The notes under the pieces: model-generated
Seen by the model: the letters and a program-made list of their open reading frames with translations, nothing else
Told to the model about the DNA's origin: nothing
Databases searched by the model: none
In this document: piece after piece, positions 10,493 to 22,602 of the stretch
Layout of the letters: each line of letters begins with the position of its first letter
Position numbering within the stretch: position 1 is the stretch's first letter
Translations under genes and position numbers: made by a program
NCBI GenBank assembly: GCA_030847615.1
Contig: JAUMIR010000001.1
Span: 183,601,001-183,665,000 of the forward strand
Length of the DNA stretch: 64,000 bases
Reading direction: 5' to 3'
Source: Gambelia wislizenii
Taxonomy: Eukaryota > Chordata > Lepidosauria > Squamata > Crotaphytidae

Positions 10493-11294
10493 TATATTAT
10501 GATAGAGCAAAAAATAATAACAAAAAACACATGTTAAAAACCATGCAATTGTTCATCTGAAAATGTTTTTGTTCATCTGGAAATGTACTGCATGAAATGC
10601 ACTTTTTCTGATGCTGCTGTGACCCATTCTGGCACCATGAGAAAATGGCATAAAACCAATTTGTTATGATCAATATCTAGGCTCTAAAAATGTTTTGCCC
10701 CAAAATATCCTCTAGGAGGTGAGGGGGAATTTCCACCACATTTTGAGGGTCCACTGGACCAATTTAGGCCCAGGAGAGTCCTTTTCTGAAACAGGAAGTG
10801 ACTTCAGTCTTTGTTTTAAAAGTCTTCTCCTGGTCCAAAAACACAGCGATGCCCTAGACTATATGGCATTTAGGGATTGGGTGCAGTGGTGGGTGCAGCC
10901 CTCCAGGGTCTGCTGAAGGGCTAGCATCCCCCCCCCAGCCTTTCACAGTTGCCCACCCCTGATCTAGACCTATCGTTAAAACCTATCATAAATAAAAACC
11001 AAGCGAAATCTGCACTTGAGACCCATCACAGACAAAATGTTTAGAGAGGTCTCACCAGCATTGGTGAGAGCACTCGCTACTCAAACACCAGCACTATGTG
11101 TTTATTTCTGGTGAAATGTATGGGGCCCAAATAAGGGTAACTTCCATACAACCATGGAGGCAATGGGAGTATAATTCCACAGTTAAGGATTATCTGATTC
11201 TGAGGAGAGTAATCACCATAGAAATCTATACTCACTGCCTGACAGAACCAAATCAAAATGAAAAACAAATCAAAATCAAAATGAAATCATCAGT
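10493..11294. other. No recognisable gene
   Basis: Nothing identified beyond short chance frames; a C-run lies at about 10929. Confidence 0.35.
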
Positions 11295-11722
11295 GTGATG
11301 TCGAAGGCTTTCACGGCTGGCATCCATAGATTTTCCTTGGGTTTTTTTTCCAGGCTATGAGGCCGTGTTCTGGAATAGTTTCTTTCTGATGTTTCGCCTG
11401 CATCTGTGGCTGGCATCTTCAGAGAATGGTTGGATAGGTGTGTGTGTGTGGAGTTTATATGCTGTGAACCCCTGTTGGGGAGTATATGTAAATTTGTGTA
11501 ATTGAATGGTTAGTTTCTGGGTATAGAAATGCAAGGATGATTGGTGCCTGTTTTGGCTAATGGTTGGTTGATGGGCCATTATCTGCTGGCAATCCCCCTG
11601 TCCCTGGGTGGAATTCCTTTGTAAGTGTTGAGTTTTGATTTTATTGTTTTTCAAAACTGGAAGCCAGATTTTGTTTACTTTTAAGTTGTCCAGGTGTTTG
11701 TGGATTTCAATAGCTTCTCTGT
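11295..11722 (-). mobile_element. Penelope-like element 3' fragment
   Basis: On the minus strand the start encodes REAIEIHKHLDNLKVNKIW, which resembles the C-terminal tail after the GIY-YIG endonuclease of Penelope-like retroelements. The stretch after it is a non-coding 3' region ending GTGAAAGCCTTCGACATCAC. The terminal block recurs on the plus strand at 48968-49036. Assignment rests on the short protein tail, so the class is probable rather than certain. Confidence 0.6.
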
Positions 11723-11726
11723 GCAG

Positions 11727-11901
11727 TGGCACAGTGGCACGGGCACACGTGTGTGCGCCTGTGGGAGGGGGCTCGGGGAGGGCTGGGGGGAGGCGGCAGG
11801 GGGAGGGAGCAGCGCCCTCCCATGTGTTTGTGTGCACTCATGTAGGGGCTTGGGGAGGGCGGCAGGGGGAACGGTGTATGCTACACCGGGTATATAGCTA
11901 C
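11727..11901 (+). mobile_element. Helitron-like 3' end fragment
   Basis: G-rich body followed by a perfect hairpin GGTGTA-TGC-TACACC (11873-11887) and CGGGTATATAGCTAC, then T. The same hairpin-plus-terminus occurs at 40961-40987. Hairpin then CTRR then T is the Helitron 3' signature. No 5' end is recognisable. Confidence 0.5.
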
Positions 11902-13695
11902 TTCAGTTATTAATTATGTTATTAATTCATTAAATGAGAGACGGACAATGCCAATGGGTTCTTTACCCAAATCCTAAATCTTTTCAGTTTTTGCAAAACC
12001 ACTTCTTTCTTTTTGTTTAGTTTCTCACAGTTGGGGAACTATAAGATCCAGCTGAAAGATTCAAAGCATATGGATTTCAAGAGACACGTTATGAGATTAT
12101 AAGGGAGTGAGAAGGGGAAAGCAAGAGTGAAGTCAATGAGAAATGGGATAAGGTAGGTGAGAAATTGGGCTGGGTGAGAAATTTCAACAATTCATACAAT
12201 TATTGCCTTATATTCCGAGCTCACAAGAAGATGGCAGGGCAAGAATAAAATCACAGATGAAATTTTTCAGGTTCATTCTGATAAGCTTCCAGTGTATGAA
12301 TTTTCTATTCTATTCTATTCAGTGTATGAATTTAACTTCAATTTAAATGGCCATAAATTTAATTTTTAAATTTAGTTCATTGTAATTCAATTATAAATGC
12401 AGTTAATTTTCCCCTTCTCTCATCATTACACTTGAATTAGATTTTTTAAAGCCTATCAACAAATTAATAAACTATTAACTAAAAATGTACTATCAGTAAG
12501 TTTCCTGTCTTTATCTCTAGATGATCAGAAAGCTGTATGTTGATGAGTAAAGGAACCAGAATTGGAAAATGGATGGGGCTCTAATTGCAGGTATGGAAGG
12601 ATGGCACTGCTTCTAGCAGAGAAAGGTAGAAACGGTTGGCATTGCCATGAAAATACACCACTTCAAATGTCTTTGTGCTTTACTGATGTGTGACATTATG
12701 CACTGTTTGAGATAAATGTCACAAGCAAAATCTCCAAGGGACTGATCTTGATATTTCTGGAACCACTACATAATAGAACAAGAGAAATCATTCTTTGAGG
12801 GCTATCGTTCAGATGAATGATTTGAAAAAGAAGTTGGCAAATGTAAAATTCTGGCAAAGGACACTGCTGCTGTGTTTCCACCTGTGTGAGTGGAAGTCTG
12901 CTTAGTTTTATTTCCCCCTTTGTTATCACCAAAAAAGCACCTCCATTCTTTTGATATGTTTTTTTGATAGTCACCAGGAAATGTCATGTCTCTTTGTCCA
13001 AGTCCTTGAAATTAATGACAACACAGGAAGAGCTGTGGAAGTCTAAGACGCAAACCATCTCCATGCACTCAAAGGGTTATTTTTAAATGTTCCAAGAAAC
13101 TGTAGTGTACTTGAAGTAGGGCCGGTCCACCATTTTGCTGTCCAAGGAGAATGAGAAGATAACGCTTTCTACTAGAGGACAGAGCCATTCTCTACCATGA
13201 CTGAGGCCACTAGACTTTCACAGCTCTGACCCCTAATGGAAGGCAAAGGCTTCTGGGGTGGGAGATGTATGGACTCAGCAGAAACTGTTGCTCCAGTATC
13301 TCCCACCTGAAGCACTCATCTCAGTTTGCCTAATGGTAAGGCTTGAGGGCCGTTTTTGAGCCTTGGGAGCAAGGGAATGCAGACCTTCAATCTGTCAGGA
13401 GCATTTCCCTGACCTGATTGATATTTAATTTATATCCTGCCTTTTTTCCAATATGGGACCTAGAAACTTAGCCAAAGAGTTGCTTCAAGCTCTCTTGTAA
13501 GCTGTAAACCCTTCTAGCCTACCTGAGCTCAAGCCTAGTCCTCCCTCTGCTCTAGCTACAATTGCAAAAACCAGCAGGGGGCGTTAGAGAACATATACAA
13601 AGGGGAATGACCTAAGCATTACTTTACTTGGGTACAAGGGTATCTCCAAGAACATTCAGACAAAATAAGGGACTGTGTAACCACCCGCCTCCTAT
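11902..13695. other. No recognisable gene; short (TTCTA)n and local duplication
   Basis: A (TTCTA)n run at about 12302-12321 is bracketed by two copies of CAGTGTATGAATTT. A fragment at 13425-13470 (TTTATATCCTGCC) resembles an inverted L2-type 3' end. Otherwise unassigned. Confidence 0.4.
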
Positions 13696-13907
13696 GGGCT
13701 TGTCTATACGGTGAAAATAATCCTAATGGGATGTGAATGGAAGGCAATCCATACAAATGGACATTCATGTAAATACATGCTGTTCAGAAGGGGGGCAGCC
13801 AAATCCACCACAGACTCTGTGTGGGAAGCCTCCATGGCGTCTCCCGTTTTTTTAAAAAAGCTCCATATGACATGTGAATGTGTGATTGTTTGCACACTCA
13901 CATTCAT
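13696..13907. mobile_element. PIF-like MITE, left half (split by CR1)
   Basis: Begins GGGCTTGTCTATACGG after TAT and stops where the CR1 3' end begins. The right half is at 16091-16463, ending in CCTCGTATAGATAAGAC, whose reverse complement matches this terminus. Combined length is about 585 bp, similar to the intact copy at 42597-43174. Confidence 0.6.
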
Positions 13908-14452
13908 AGAATCATAAAATCATAGAGTTGGAAGAGACTGCAAAAGCCATCCAGTCCAACCCCCTGCCATGCAGGAATAAAAAAGACCAAAGCATTCCTG
14001 ACAGATGGCCATCCAGCCTCTGCTTAAAAACCTCCAAAGAAGGAGACTCCACCACACTCCCAGGCAGTGCATTCCACTGTCAAACAGCTCTTACTGTCAG
14101 GAAGTTCTTCCTAATGCTTAGATGGAATTTCTTTTTCTGTAGTTTGAGTGCATTGCTATCTGTCCTAGTCTCTGGAGCCGCAGAAAATAAGCCTGCTCCA
14201 CCCTCAGTATGACATCCCTTCAAATATTAAAACATGGCTATCATGTCCCCTCTTAACCTTCACTTCCCCAGGGTAAACATACCCAGCTCCCTAAGCTGCT
14301 CCTCAGAGGGCATGGCTTCCAGATCTCCCACAATTTTGGTCACCCTCCTCTGGACATTTTCTACCTTGTCCATATCCTTCTTGAATTGTGGTGCCCAGAA
14401 CTGGACACAGTATTCTAGGTGAGGTCTGACTAAAGAAGAGTAAGTGGCACTA

Positions 14453-14800
14453 TTACTTTCCTTGATCTAGACACATACTCCTATTGATGCAGCCCAGAAT
14501 CGTGTTGGCTTTTTTAGCTGCCGCGTCACACTGCTGACTCATGTTCAGTTTGTGGTTCACTAAGACTCCTAGATCCCTTTCGCATGCACTGCCATCAAGC
14601 CAGGTGTCATCCGTCCTATATCTGTGCATTTCATTTTTACTGTCCAAGTGTAGTATCCTACATTTCTCCCTGTTGAAATTCATTTTGTTAGTTTTGGCCC
14701 AGCTTTCTAATCTGTTATGGTAATTTTGAATTCTGATCCTGTCCTCTGGGGTATTAGCTACCCCTCCTAATTTGGTGTCATCTGAAAACTTGATAAGCAT
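14453..14800 (-). pseudogene. CR1 RT palm and thumb remnant
   Basis: A 115-codon frame that begins just before the catalytic box FSDDTKLGGVA and continues with the CR1 downstream blocks ESWAKTNKMNFNREKCRILH and ERDLGVLVNHKLNMSQQC, ending in NTILGCINRSMC. The consensus Ala of the (F/Y)ADD box is Ser here, while both Asp remain. The preceding palm motif lies in another frame, so the enzyme is inactive. Confidence 0.9.
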
Positions 14801-14991
14801 GCCCTATATTCCCTCATCCAAGTCATTGATAAAGATGTTGAATAGCGCTGGGCCCAGGATAGAAACCTGTGGCACCCCACTGGTCACTTCTCTCCAGGAT
14901 GAAGAGGAGCCGTTGGTGACTATCCTTTGGGTTTAGTCAGTCAACCAATTACAAATCTACCTAACAGTTGCATTGTCTAGCCTTCATGTTA

Positions 14992-15701
14992 CTAACTTTT
15001 TTGCAAGGATATCATGGGAGCTTTGTCAAAGGCCTTACTGAAATCAAGATATACTACATCCACAGCATTCCCTTCATTTACCAAGTATGTAACTCTATTG
15101 AAAAAAGAGATCAGATTAGTCTGGCATGACTTGTTTTTGAGAAACCCATGTTGACTTTTAGTGATCACAGCACTCCTTTCTAAGTGCTTACAGACTATCT
15201 GTTTAATGATCTGCTCTAGAATTTTTCCCAGTAATGATGTTAGGTTGACTGGGCAATAATTATTTGGTTCTTCTTCACCCCTCTTTTTTTTAAAAAGATG
15301 GGGACAACATTTGCCCTCCTCCAGTCTGCTAGGACCTCTCCTGTTCTCCAAGATTTCTCAAAGATTATTGTCAGTGGTTCTGAGACTACTTCTGCCAATT
15401 CTTTTAGTACACTTGGATGTAGTTCATCTGGCCCTGGGGACTTGAATTCATTTGTACTGGCCAAGTATTCCTGAAAAACCTCTTTACCTATTCTATGCTG
15501 CATTTCCCCAACTGCATCATCTGCTCCATTTTCTCCAGGTTGAGTACTGTTATCCTTTTGGGAGAAGACTGAGGCAAAGAAGGTGTTGAGTAGTTTTGCC
15601 TTTTCTCTGTCCCCTGTTAGCATTTTGCTACCTTTTCCCCATAGAATTCTTAGCCATAGAATCATAGAGTTGGAAGAGACCACAGGGGCCATCCAGTCCA
15701 A
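14992..15701 (-). pseudogene. CR1 RT finger region, frameshifted
   Basis: Two overlapping frames cover this RT part. 15240-15701 has EFKSPGPDELHPSVLKEL and SWRTGEVLADWRRANVVPIF. 14992-15351 has NNYCPVNLTSLLGKILEQII, SQHGFLKNKSCQTNLISF and VVYLDFSKAFDKAP, the conserved D of RT motif A. The phase change near 15300 coincides with a T-rich run (TTTTTTTTAAAAAG), a typical indel site. Confidence 0.88.
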
Positions 15702-15838
15702 CCCCTTGCCATGCAGGAATACACAATCAAATCATTCCCGACAGATGGCCACCCAGCCTCTGTTTAAAAAACTTCCAAAGACAGAGACTCCACCACACTA
15801 CAAGGCAGGGTATTCCACTTCCAAACAGCTCTTACTGC
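15652..15838 (-). mobile_element. CR1 3' end nested inside the larger CR1
   Basis: ATAGAATCATAGAGTTGGAA, then CATCCAGTCCAACCCCTTGC and ACTCCACCACACTACAAGGC are the CR1 3' terminal region, close to 13915-14100. It interrupts the linker of the outer CR1, whose ORF resumes after 15838 (GTCCTACCACTTCC). Both lie in the same orientation. No target duplication is seen, as expected for CR1. Confidence 0.88.
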
Positions 15839-16090
15839 AGTGGTCCTACCACTTCCTTGTTTTTTTTTTCTTTTTTATTGCTTTTAACCTCTCTAGCAAG
15901 CCTGAGCTCCATCTGTGCTTTTACTTTTCTGATTTCCCCCCTACACGAGCTGGCTATTTGTTTGAATTCTTCTTCGGTGATTTCTCCCTTTTTCCATTTC
16001 TTGTACATGTTCCTTTTAAGTCTTAGCTCAGTTGAAAGTTTTTTATACATCCATACTGGTTTCTTTAGAGACCTGCCATTCGTGTTGGTG

Positions 16091-16463
16091 TGATCAGGGA
16101 GCATACTCTGATTGGCTGCACGAGCATGGGGCTAGCAAACAAGGAAAGTGCCTGCTGCTGCCATGTTGGATTTTCAGCTAAGCAAGGGTCCAGTAAAACA
16201 GTTATCTTACACTCTCTCTCCCACTTTTTTTGTAAATATGAAATATTGCATGTGCACACCATGGTAAACTGTTTTTTTAAAAAAAAACAACAATTTGGTG
16301 GCAGCAAATTTAAATGCGCGAGTAAATCACTCATGGCCGCCAACTTGGCTAGGGGTCATGCAAAGTTTAGGGGGGTGCTTTTGATTGTTAAGACAGGTCA
16401 CAGCATTGCGAATGGCTGCTTTTTGGGATGTGTTTGTATTTTGTCACCTCGTATAGATAAGAC
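16091..16463. mobile_element. PIF-like MITE, right half (split by CR1)
   Basis: Continues the element started at 13696. It contains CTGATTGGCTGCACGAGC and GAGTAAATCACTCATGG, which match the inside of the MITE at 4520-5042 in reverse orientation. It ends with CCTCGTATAGATAAGAC. The L1 3' end follows immediately. Confidence 0.6.
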
Positions 16464-17053
16464 ATAAGTTTCAGTTTTAAAATAAACTTTATTCAAATTT
16501 TAAAATTAAACACACAACCACTGAAGACAAACATAACATGGCATAACCACTTCACATAGTTTACATTGAACAGATAACATATACCCTAATCCCAGCCCTC
16601 CCCCCCCCATGCTTGACCATATAAACAATTAAAATTTAAAATGACTTCCTGCTTAATCACATCCGGTCCCAAATACTTTATTGTTATTACACCTCTATTA
16701 CTCTCTATCTAAACATTTCTAATCAACTAATCCGTACATATCGTACATCTCTTACTATTGACATTCCTTTCATATTTGACTTTATTATTTATCCAAAATA
16801 GATGATTCTTAGTCCAATCATATTTTCTTTCTGTCTATAACTGCCTTATTCTAACATTATAAACTCATGGATATTAATTATTTAAACAGACTTTTACAAT
16901 TATATCTCTTTGCTTATTTATAAAATCCAAATACATCAATTTTCCCTTCTTTATTTTTAATAACTTCTATAAAAGGTTTCCATTTTTAAGGTAATTCTCT
17001 TTTGAATTACCTCTTATTATATTTGTTAGCTTATCTAAACACACTAATTCCAT

Positions 17054-20000
17054 TTATTTTTCTTTCCAATCCAATAATGATGGAATTTCTTTAGTTTTCC
17101 ACCTCTTTGCAAAACTAATTCGTGCGGCCGTAATTAAGTAAGTTATTAAGTCTCTATGTTCTCTCTCCTTTTTACTCTCTAAATTTATCATATTTAATAA
17201 ATATAATTCAGGTCTTAACCCTAGTTCAAATCCCACAATTTCCTCTATTTCTTTATTTATTTTATACCAATATTTCCTTGTTTTCCCACATTTCCACCAT
17301 ATATGGTAGAGAGTTCCTAACTCACTTTCACATTTCCAACAAATATCTGAGATTTTTGTGTTCAGTTTAGCCATATTAACTGGAGACACATACCACATAT
17401 ACATCATCTTATAGAAACTTTCTTCAAGATTATAACAAGAAAACCTTAAACCTCTCTTCCATACATCTTCCCATTGTGCCATAAAAATGTTGTGTCCTAT
17501 ATCCACTGCCCACTTAACCATGCAGTTTTTCACCTGTTCATCTTTTCTTTCAAATCTTAATAATAATTTATACAAGGAACTAATTAAATGACTATTACCC
17601 AAATTTAATAATTTTTCAAATTCTGACATTTCTCCTTCCAATCGAGTCTCCTTTAGTTCTCTCATTTTATTCCTTACTGCATAGTAGTTTAGCCATAGAA
17701 TTTGTTTTCCCTCTTTTTTAAGTTCTTCCCAATCCTTAATTTCACATTTTCCTAATTTCTTTACTATTAGATTGCTATATCTTAACCAGTTATAATTTCT
17801 TAATTCTCTTCTCATAAATGCTTCTTGAACTGAAATCCAGCCTGGCATTTTAGGACATAGTATGCCTTTATATTTTTGCCATACTCTGAGTAATGATTTC
17901 CTTATCACGTGGTTTTTAAATTCTTTGTTGATTTTAGCCTTACCATACCATAAGTATCCATGCCATCCCATCAAAATATTGTGTCCTTCTAATTCTAGTA
18001 TTCTTTTATTTTCCAATGTGATCCATAATTTCAACCATGATAGGCACACTGCTTCCAAATACAATTGTAGGTTTGGTCACCCTAGCCCTCCTCTTTCCTT
18101 TGCGTCTGCTAAAAGTTTCCATTTTATCCTTGGTTTTCTTCCTGCCCATAAAAATTTATTTATATCACTCTGCCACTCCTTAAAAATCCCATTTGTGTGG
18201 ATGATTGTGATTACTTGAAAAAGGAACATTAATTTAGGTAGTATACACATTTAAATAGTGGAGATTCTCCCCAGAAGAGACAGATTTAGGTCTTTCCACC
18301 TACTTAATTTTTTTTTAATTTCTTCCCATAATTTAGTATAATTATTTTCAAAAAGTTGTTGGTTATTAGTTGTTAAATTTACTCCTAGATATCTTACTTT
18401 TTTTACAATTTCAAAATTTGATATCTTATGTAAGTTCTCTTTTCCTCTGCCATCTATATTTTTTACTAATATTTTTGTTTTTTCTGCATTGACTTTGAGG
18501 CCAGCATGCCTATCGAATTCATCTATTACTTTAAGTACCGTCCCAATCCCATTCGACGGATCTTCCAGTATGATTACTAAATCGTCTGCAAATGCCTGTA
18601 ATTTATATTCTTCATTGCTAATTTTTATACCCCTTATCTTTTTTTCTTTTCTTATTTAATTATTCAATATTTCTAAAGTCAGTATGAACAATAAAGGAGA
18701 TAAGGGGTAGCCTTGTCTAGTACCTTTTTCAATTTTAAAGTTATCTGAGGCTTTCCCATTTATTATTAATTTTGCATTTTGTTTTCTATATATGGCCTGG
18801 ATCCAATTACTAAAATTTTGTCCAAATTCCATATCATTTATCACCTTCATTAAAAAAGACCACTTTAAATTATCAAACGCTTTTTCCGCATCCAGGAATA
18901 TTAATGCTCCCTCAATTTGATTATGATAGTGTAGGTATTAGATCACATTGACTATTACCCTCATATTGTCTCTAATTTGTCTTTCAGGTAAAAACCTGTT
19001 TTGATCCTTATGTATATACTCTTTTAAGAAGGACTTCACTCTGTTCGCTAGTATGGCCGCAAATATTTTATAGTCTTCATTTAGTAAAGAAATAGGTCTA
19101 TAATTTTTCAATTGGGTTTCATCTCTACTTTCTTTTAGTAATAGAATTATATTAGCTTCTTCCCAACTGGTTGGAATTTGGTTTTTTCCCCCCTAATATA
19201 ACCTTTAAGACCATGAACAGTGGCATTATTAATTCTTTATAAAATGTTTTATAATATTCTGCTGGTAAGCCGTCAGGCCCCAGAGTTTTTCCTATTTTCA
19301 TTTTTTTTAATTGTGTCTATTATTTCCTCTGTTGTTATTTCTTTGTTTAATTCTTCTCATTGCTTTTCTGTAAGTTTAGTAATTTGGCATTCCTTAATAT
19401 ATTCATCTATGTCATTCCTAATGATTACCTGGTCTTGGTATATAGTTTTAAAATAATTAAGATTTTTTTTAATTTCTGCATCGCTTGTTATCTCTCTATT
19501 ACCCACTTTTAGCTTCGATATAATATTTTTTTCCCTTCCTTAGCCTATATGCTAGCCACCTACCAGATTTATTACCATATTCAAAATATTTTTGTTTTAA
19601 GTAATCTAATTTCTTTTTCATTTCTTCTGTCATTAGCATTTCTAATTGTTCTTGCAGCATTTTTAGTTGATTTTTATTTTCTTTTATTCAAGGGAGATGT
19701 AATTAATTCTTTTTCTTTATTTTTAATTTCCTCTAGAATTCTTACCCTTGACTCTTGCTTTTTCTTATACACTATTGTATTCCACTGTCTAAATAAATGC
19801 CTCACCACTGTCTTTCCAGTGTCCCAGACTATGTTGTTTTCTACTCCCTTTTCAAGATTCCTGATTCCTTTCAAAATATTCTTTAAGTTTCTCTCTTATT
19901 GTTTTGACCACTTCCTCCTTATGTTGCAGTGATTCATTTAATCTCCATCTATTGGTACCTTGTCCATACTTCAATACCATTAATACCAGATTATGATCTG

Positions 20001-20684
20001 ATAGTAATTTTGGTAATATCTCCACCTTTTTAATGGAATTTACTAAATTTTTGCTAATCCAAATCATGTCAGTCCTTGAAAATGAATTATGAGTGTCTGA
20101 ATAAAAGGTAAATCCTTTTCCATCCCCTTCTTTATACCTCCATGTATCTATCATTTGAAATTCTTCTATCATGTCAAAAAAATCTCTAGTTAATTTTCCT
20201 TGGTTCTTTGCTATTCTTTTCTTACTCAAATACCTGTCAATACTTGATTCAACCACTCCATTTAAGTCCCCAAGCACACAATAGTTCTTATAATTTGTTT
20301 GTGTTAATTTCTTTCTCAATTCCTTGAAGAATTTTTGTTTCCCTTCTGAAGGTGCATAGGTACCTACCACTAATAGCTTAATTCCATCCATAATAATTTC
20401 AATAAATATATATCTTCCCTTATCATCTGATACGATTAATTTTGGCTTTAAGTTTGAGTTGATATATAAGACCACTCCTTTCTTCTTTTTCCTTCCTAAT
20501 GACACAAATTCCTCCCCTAGTCTCTTTTGTCTTAGTAGGTGTCCATGTGTTTTTTAAAATTTTAATTTCTTGCAAGCACATTATTTCTGCATTAGTTTTT
20601 TTTAAGATGGTGGAAAACTAATCTCCTTTTTTCCAGACAGTTCAAACCTTTCACATTCAATGTAACAAATTTAGTTACTAACAT
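17054..20684 (-). pseudogene. L1 ORF2 (endonuclease-RT), disrupted
   Basis: Would be about 1,210 residues from an ATG at 20684 (MLVTKFVTLNVKG...). The endonuclease frame 19852-20505 shows VLGDLNGV, FSRTDMIWIS and LLSDHNLVLMVLKYGQG, the APE metal and catalytic blocks; the first Glu (CLQEIK) sits upstream in a shifted frame. RT blocks: KGTRQGYPLSPLLF at about 18700, and the palm FADD (18581-18592). The C-terminal frame 17054-18064 (336 codons) has the L1 zinc-knuckle-like CWKCESELGTLYHIWWKC. At least four phase changes separate these pieces, so it cannot make a working enzyme. The product would nick DNA and reverse-transcribe L1 RNA. Confidence 0.9.
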
Positions 20685-20773
20685 CAAGTAGGTGAGAATA
20701 ACTTTTATCTAAACTAATATTATTCTTTGCCCCTCCCCTTGCATTCCTTATTATAATTTATATTCCTTTGTTC

Positions 20774-21777
20774 TTATTCTCGCGAGTCCAATTGGCTTGT
20801 TGCTTTTTCTCTCTTTTCTTCCCTTTTATTTATATCTGCTTCTCCTCTTCCTTCCTCCGTCTCATTTTCTTGGTCTTCACCTCTTTGTTCTTCTGGATTT
20901 CCTGCTTGTTCTTCTTTCTCATGCTGGCCTTTCCTCGACATACCAAACTCTCTTCTATTTCGCTTGATAAATTCTTTTGCTTTTTCAAGTGAGTCTATTT
21001 TAAATCTCTCTTTTTTGTAAGTAAATATCATCCCTTCCAACTTGTCCCAAATGAATGGGATCATTTCTTTTTCCAAAACTTTCACCAGGAATTGGTAGTC
21101 TTTTCTTCTCCTTAGTAGTCTAGTGGGAATTTCCTTCATTATAACAAGTAGTTTTCCATCCACCCAGATTCCTTTGTTAAAATGTACCTCCAATATAAAG
21201 TCTCTGACCAATTTTCTTACACATTGTACTATCACATCTCTTGGAAGATTTTTTTTGTGGTTGTCGGGAGTCTTAATCTGTATACTCGATCTCATTCTTT
21301 TCCCACCTGTTCTTCGTCCCAGTCCAGGTTCTTTACAAGCAAGTCTATTATTCTTTTTCTTATATCCTCATTCGGTTGCTCTCTGAACCCTCTTAGCCAA
21401 ACCCATGCTTCTTTTTCTCTTAATTCAGCCAATGCCAATTGGTCTCACATTTTCTCAATCTCAATATTTAGTTCCTCATTTTCTTTCTTTAATTCATGAA
21501 TATCTTCTGTATTTGTTTGAACTTCTTTTTTAGTTTGTGCTAACAGGGTGTGCAAAGCATTGAATTTTTCTTTTTTAGTTTGTGCTAACAGGGTGTGCAA
21601 AGCATTGAATTTAGTATTCATATCTCCCAGTTGAACGGTAACATCTTTCCTAAAATCACAAATTTCCTCCATGAACTTAATCATGTACTGAGGAGTCCCT
21701 TCTTCTGTTGAGTTTCGTCTTCCTTGTGCATAACTCAATTCTGGGAGTTTTGTTCTGTTTCTTAATTCTAATGCCAT
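20774..21777 (-). pseudogene. L1 ORF1 (RNA-binding chaperone), disrupted
   Basis: Frame 21445-21777 starts MALELRNRTKLPELSYAQGR and forms the coiled coil. It contains a 15-residue exact tandem repeat (KFNALHTLLAQTKKE twice) followed by TEDIHELKKENEELNIE. The RRM begins between 21440 and 21296 in a shifted phase (LRGFREQPNEDIRKRIIDLL). Frame 20774-21295 carries the end of the RRM and the C-terminal domain (LVRDFILEVHFNKGIW, ILEKEMIP-like LEKEMIPFIWDKLEG). Its C-terminal tail is very Glu/Lys/Arg-rich. Intact ORF1p trimerises through the coiled coil and packages L1 RNA. Confidence 0.88.
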
Positions 21778-22115
21778 CTTCCTTTTGTCTATCCAATAAT
21801 TTTGGTAGAACTTTTTATCTCTTCTAGCTTTTTTTTTTTTACTTTCCCCTTCTCCCTTTCACCCTCTCCCCTCTCATACACCAATCTTCTCCTTGCTTCC
21901 TTGTTCCTTTCTTTCCTATTTCCCTCTTTCCTATTCCTTCAACCCTATCTTACTTCTTTGTCCCCTTCTAAGTTTCAGGAGGCTCCCTTGGCTATACCAT
22001 GTGCCAGGAGCTGGAAGAATACATAGTCTCACAGAATGTTCATTCATTATATTTGTATTCTGCATTTTCCTCCAGTAAGTTCTAGCTCTCCTCATTCCCA
22101 TTTTATGTTCACAAC

Positions 22116-22454
22116 CAGTGGCTTCACTAGGAGGTATATCGGGTGCAGACCACACTGGGTGACACCATCAGAGATGGTGACACTGAAATAACTGTCTATA
22201 CAATTTTTGTGCAGTGTTTCAGCAGAAATCTATTATTTTTAATAAAAATATCCCTGGCACCATGTCCAGCCAGGTGAGCCTTCCTTCTTTTTCATCTCCC
22301 ACATGTAGGTTTTCGGTGACCCTCAAAGTCACACACAGATTGTGTAGATTGCTTGGATTACTAAAGATTCTGTATGGTCTGATATGGGAGGAGTCCCATG
22401 GGGTGACACCATGAGTTATTCCAGGGGGTGACACTAATCCTAGTTACACCACTG
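22116..22454. mobile_element. hAT-type MITE with 8-bp target duplication
   Basis: Left end CAGTGGCTTCACTAGGA; right end, reverse-complemented, CAGTGGTGTAACTAGGA. Flanks TTCACAAC (22108-22115) and TTCAAAAC (22455-22462) match at 7 of 8 positions, the duplication length of hAT transposons. 339 bp, non-coding. CAGTGG-type ends are typical of amniote hAT families. Confidence 0.82.
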
Positions 22455-22465
22455 TTCAAAACAAA

Positions 22466-22602
22466 CCTGAGGCAGGTCAAGCTGAAAGAGGGTGACTGGC
22501 CTCAGATCATCCAGTGAATTTCACGGGTCAGTGAGGACTAGAATCTTGATATCTCTCAAGTCCCTGTCCAACGCCCTGATCATTATACTACACTGGCTCT
22601 CA
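22466..22602 (-). mobile_element. tRNA-derived SINE fragment, minus strand
   Basis: CTGAGGCAGGTCAAGC, then GACTGGCCTCAGATCATCC, AGTCCCTGTCCAACGCCCTG and ATACTACACTGGCTCTC form the reverse of a tRNA-SINE head, as in 57665-57902. The tail is missing. Confidence 0.6.

Larger units (their letters stand above)
13908..16090 (-). mobile_element. CR1 LINE, 3' two-thirds, with nested CR1
   Basis: Minus-strand CR1. It runs from the 3' terminus (TCATAAAATCATAGAGTTGG, the family's ATTCTATG-type end) through the 3' UTR and RT palm (14453-14800), the RT fingers (14992-15351), and the linker/RT start (15240-15701 and 15832-16090). It is truncated at about 16090 before the endonuclease. Another CR1 3' end is inserted at about 15652-15838. 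The catalytic box reads FSDDTK rather than FADDTK. Frames are multiply broken. Confidence 0.93.
16467..21980 (-). mobile_element. L1 LINE, nearly full length, decayed
   Basis: Minus-strand L1 of about 5.5 kb. From right to left: a purine-rich 5' region (to about 21980, boundary soft), ORF1 (21777 down to 20774), ORF2 (ATG at 20684 down to 17054), and a 3' UTR of about 590 bp with an AATAAA near the end (16490s on the plus strand). It is much more AT-rich than its surroundings. Both ORFs carry frameshifts and stops. The RT box FADD is still present (complement of 18581-18592). Vertebrate L1 organisation is clear; the subfamily is not assigned. Confidence 0.92.

Noticed and set aside
11635..11913. 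Plus-strand frames over the G-rich stretch (also 40651-41006)
   Set aside because: Low-complexity Gly/Arg/Ala translations caused by G-rich Helitron-like filler and antisense Penelope sequence.
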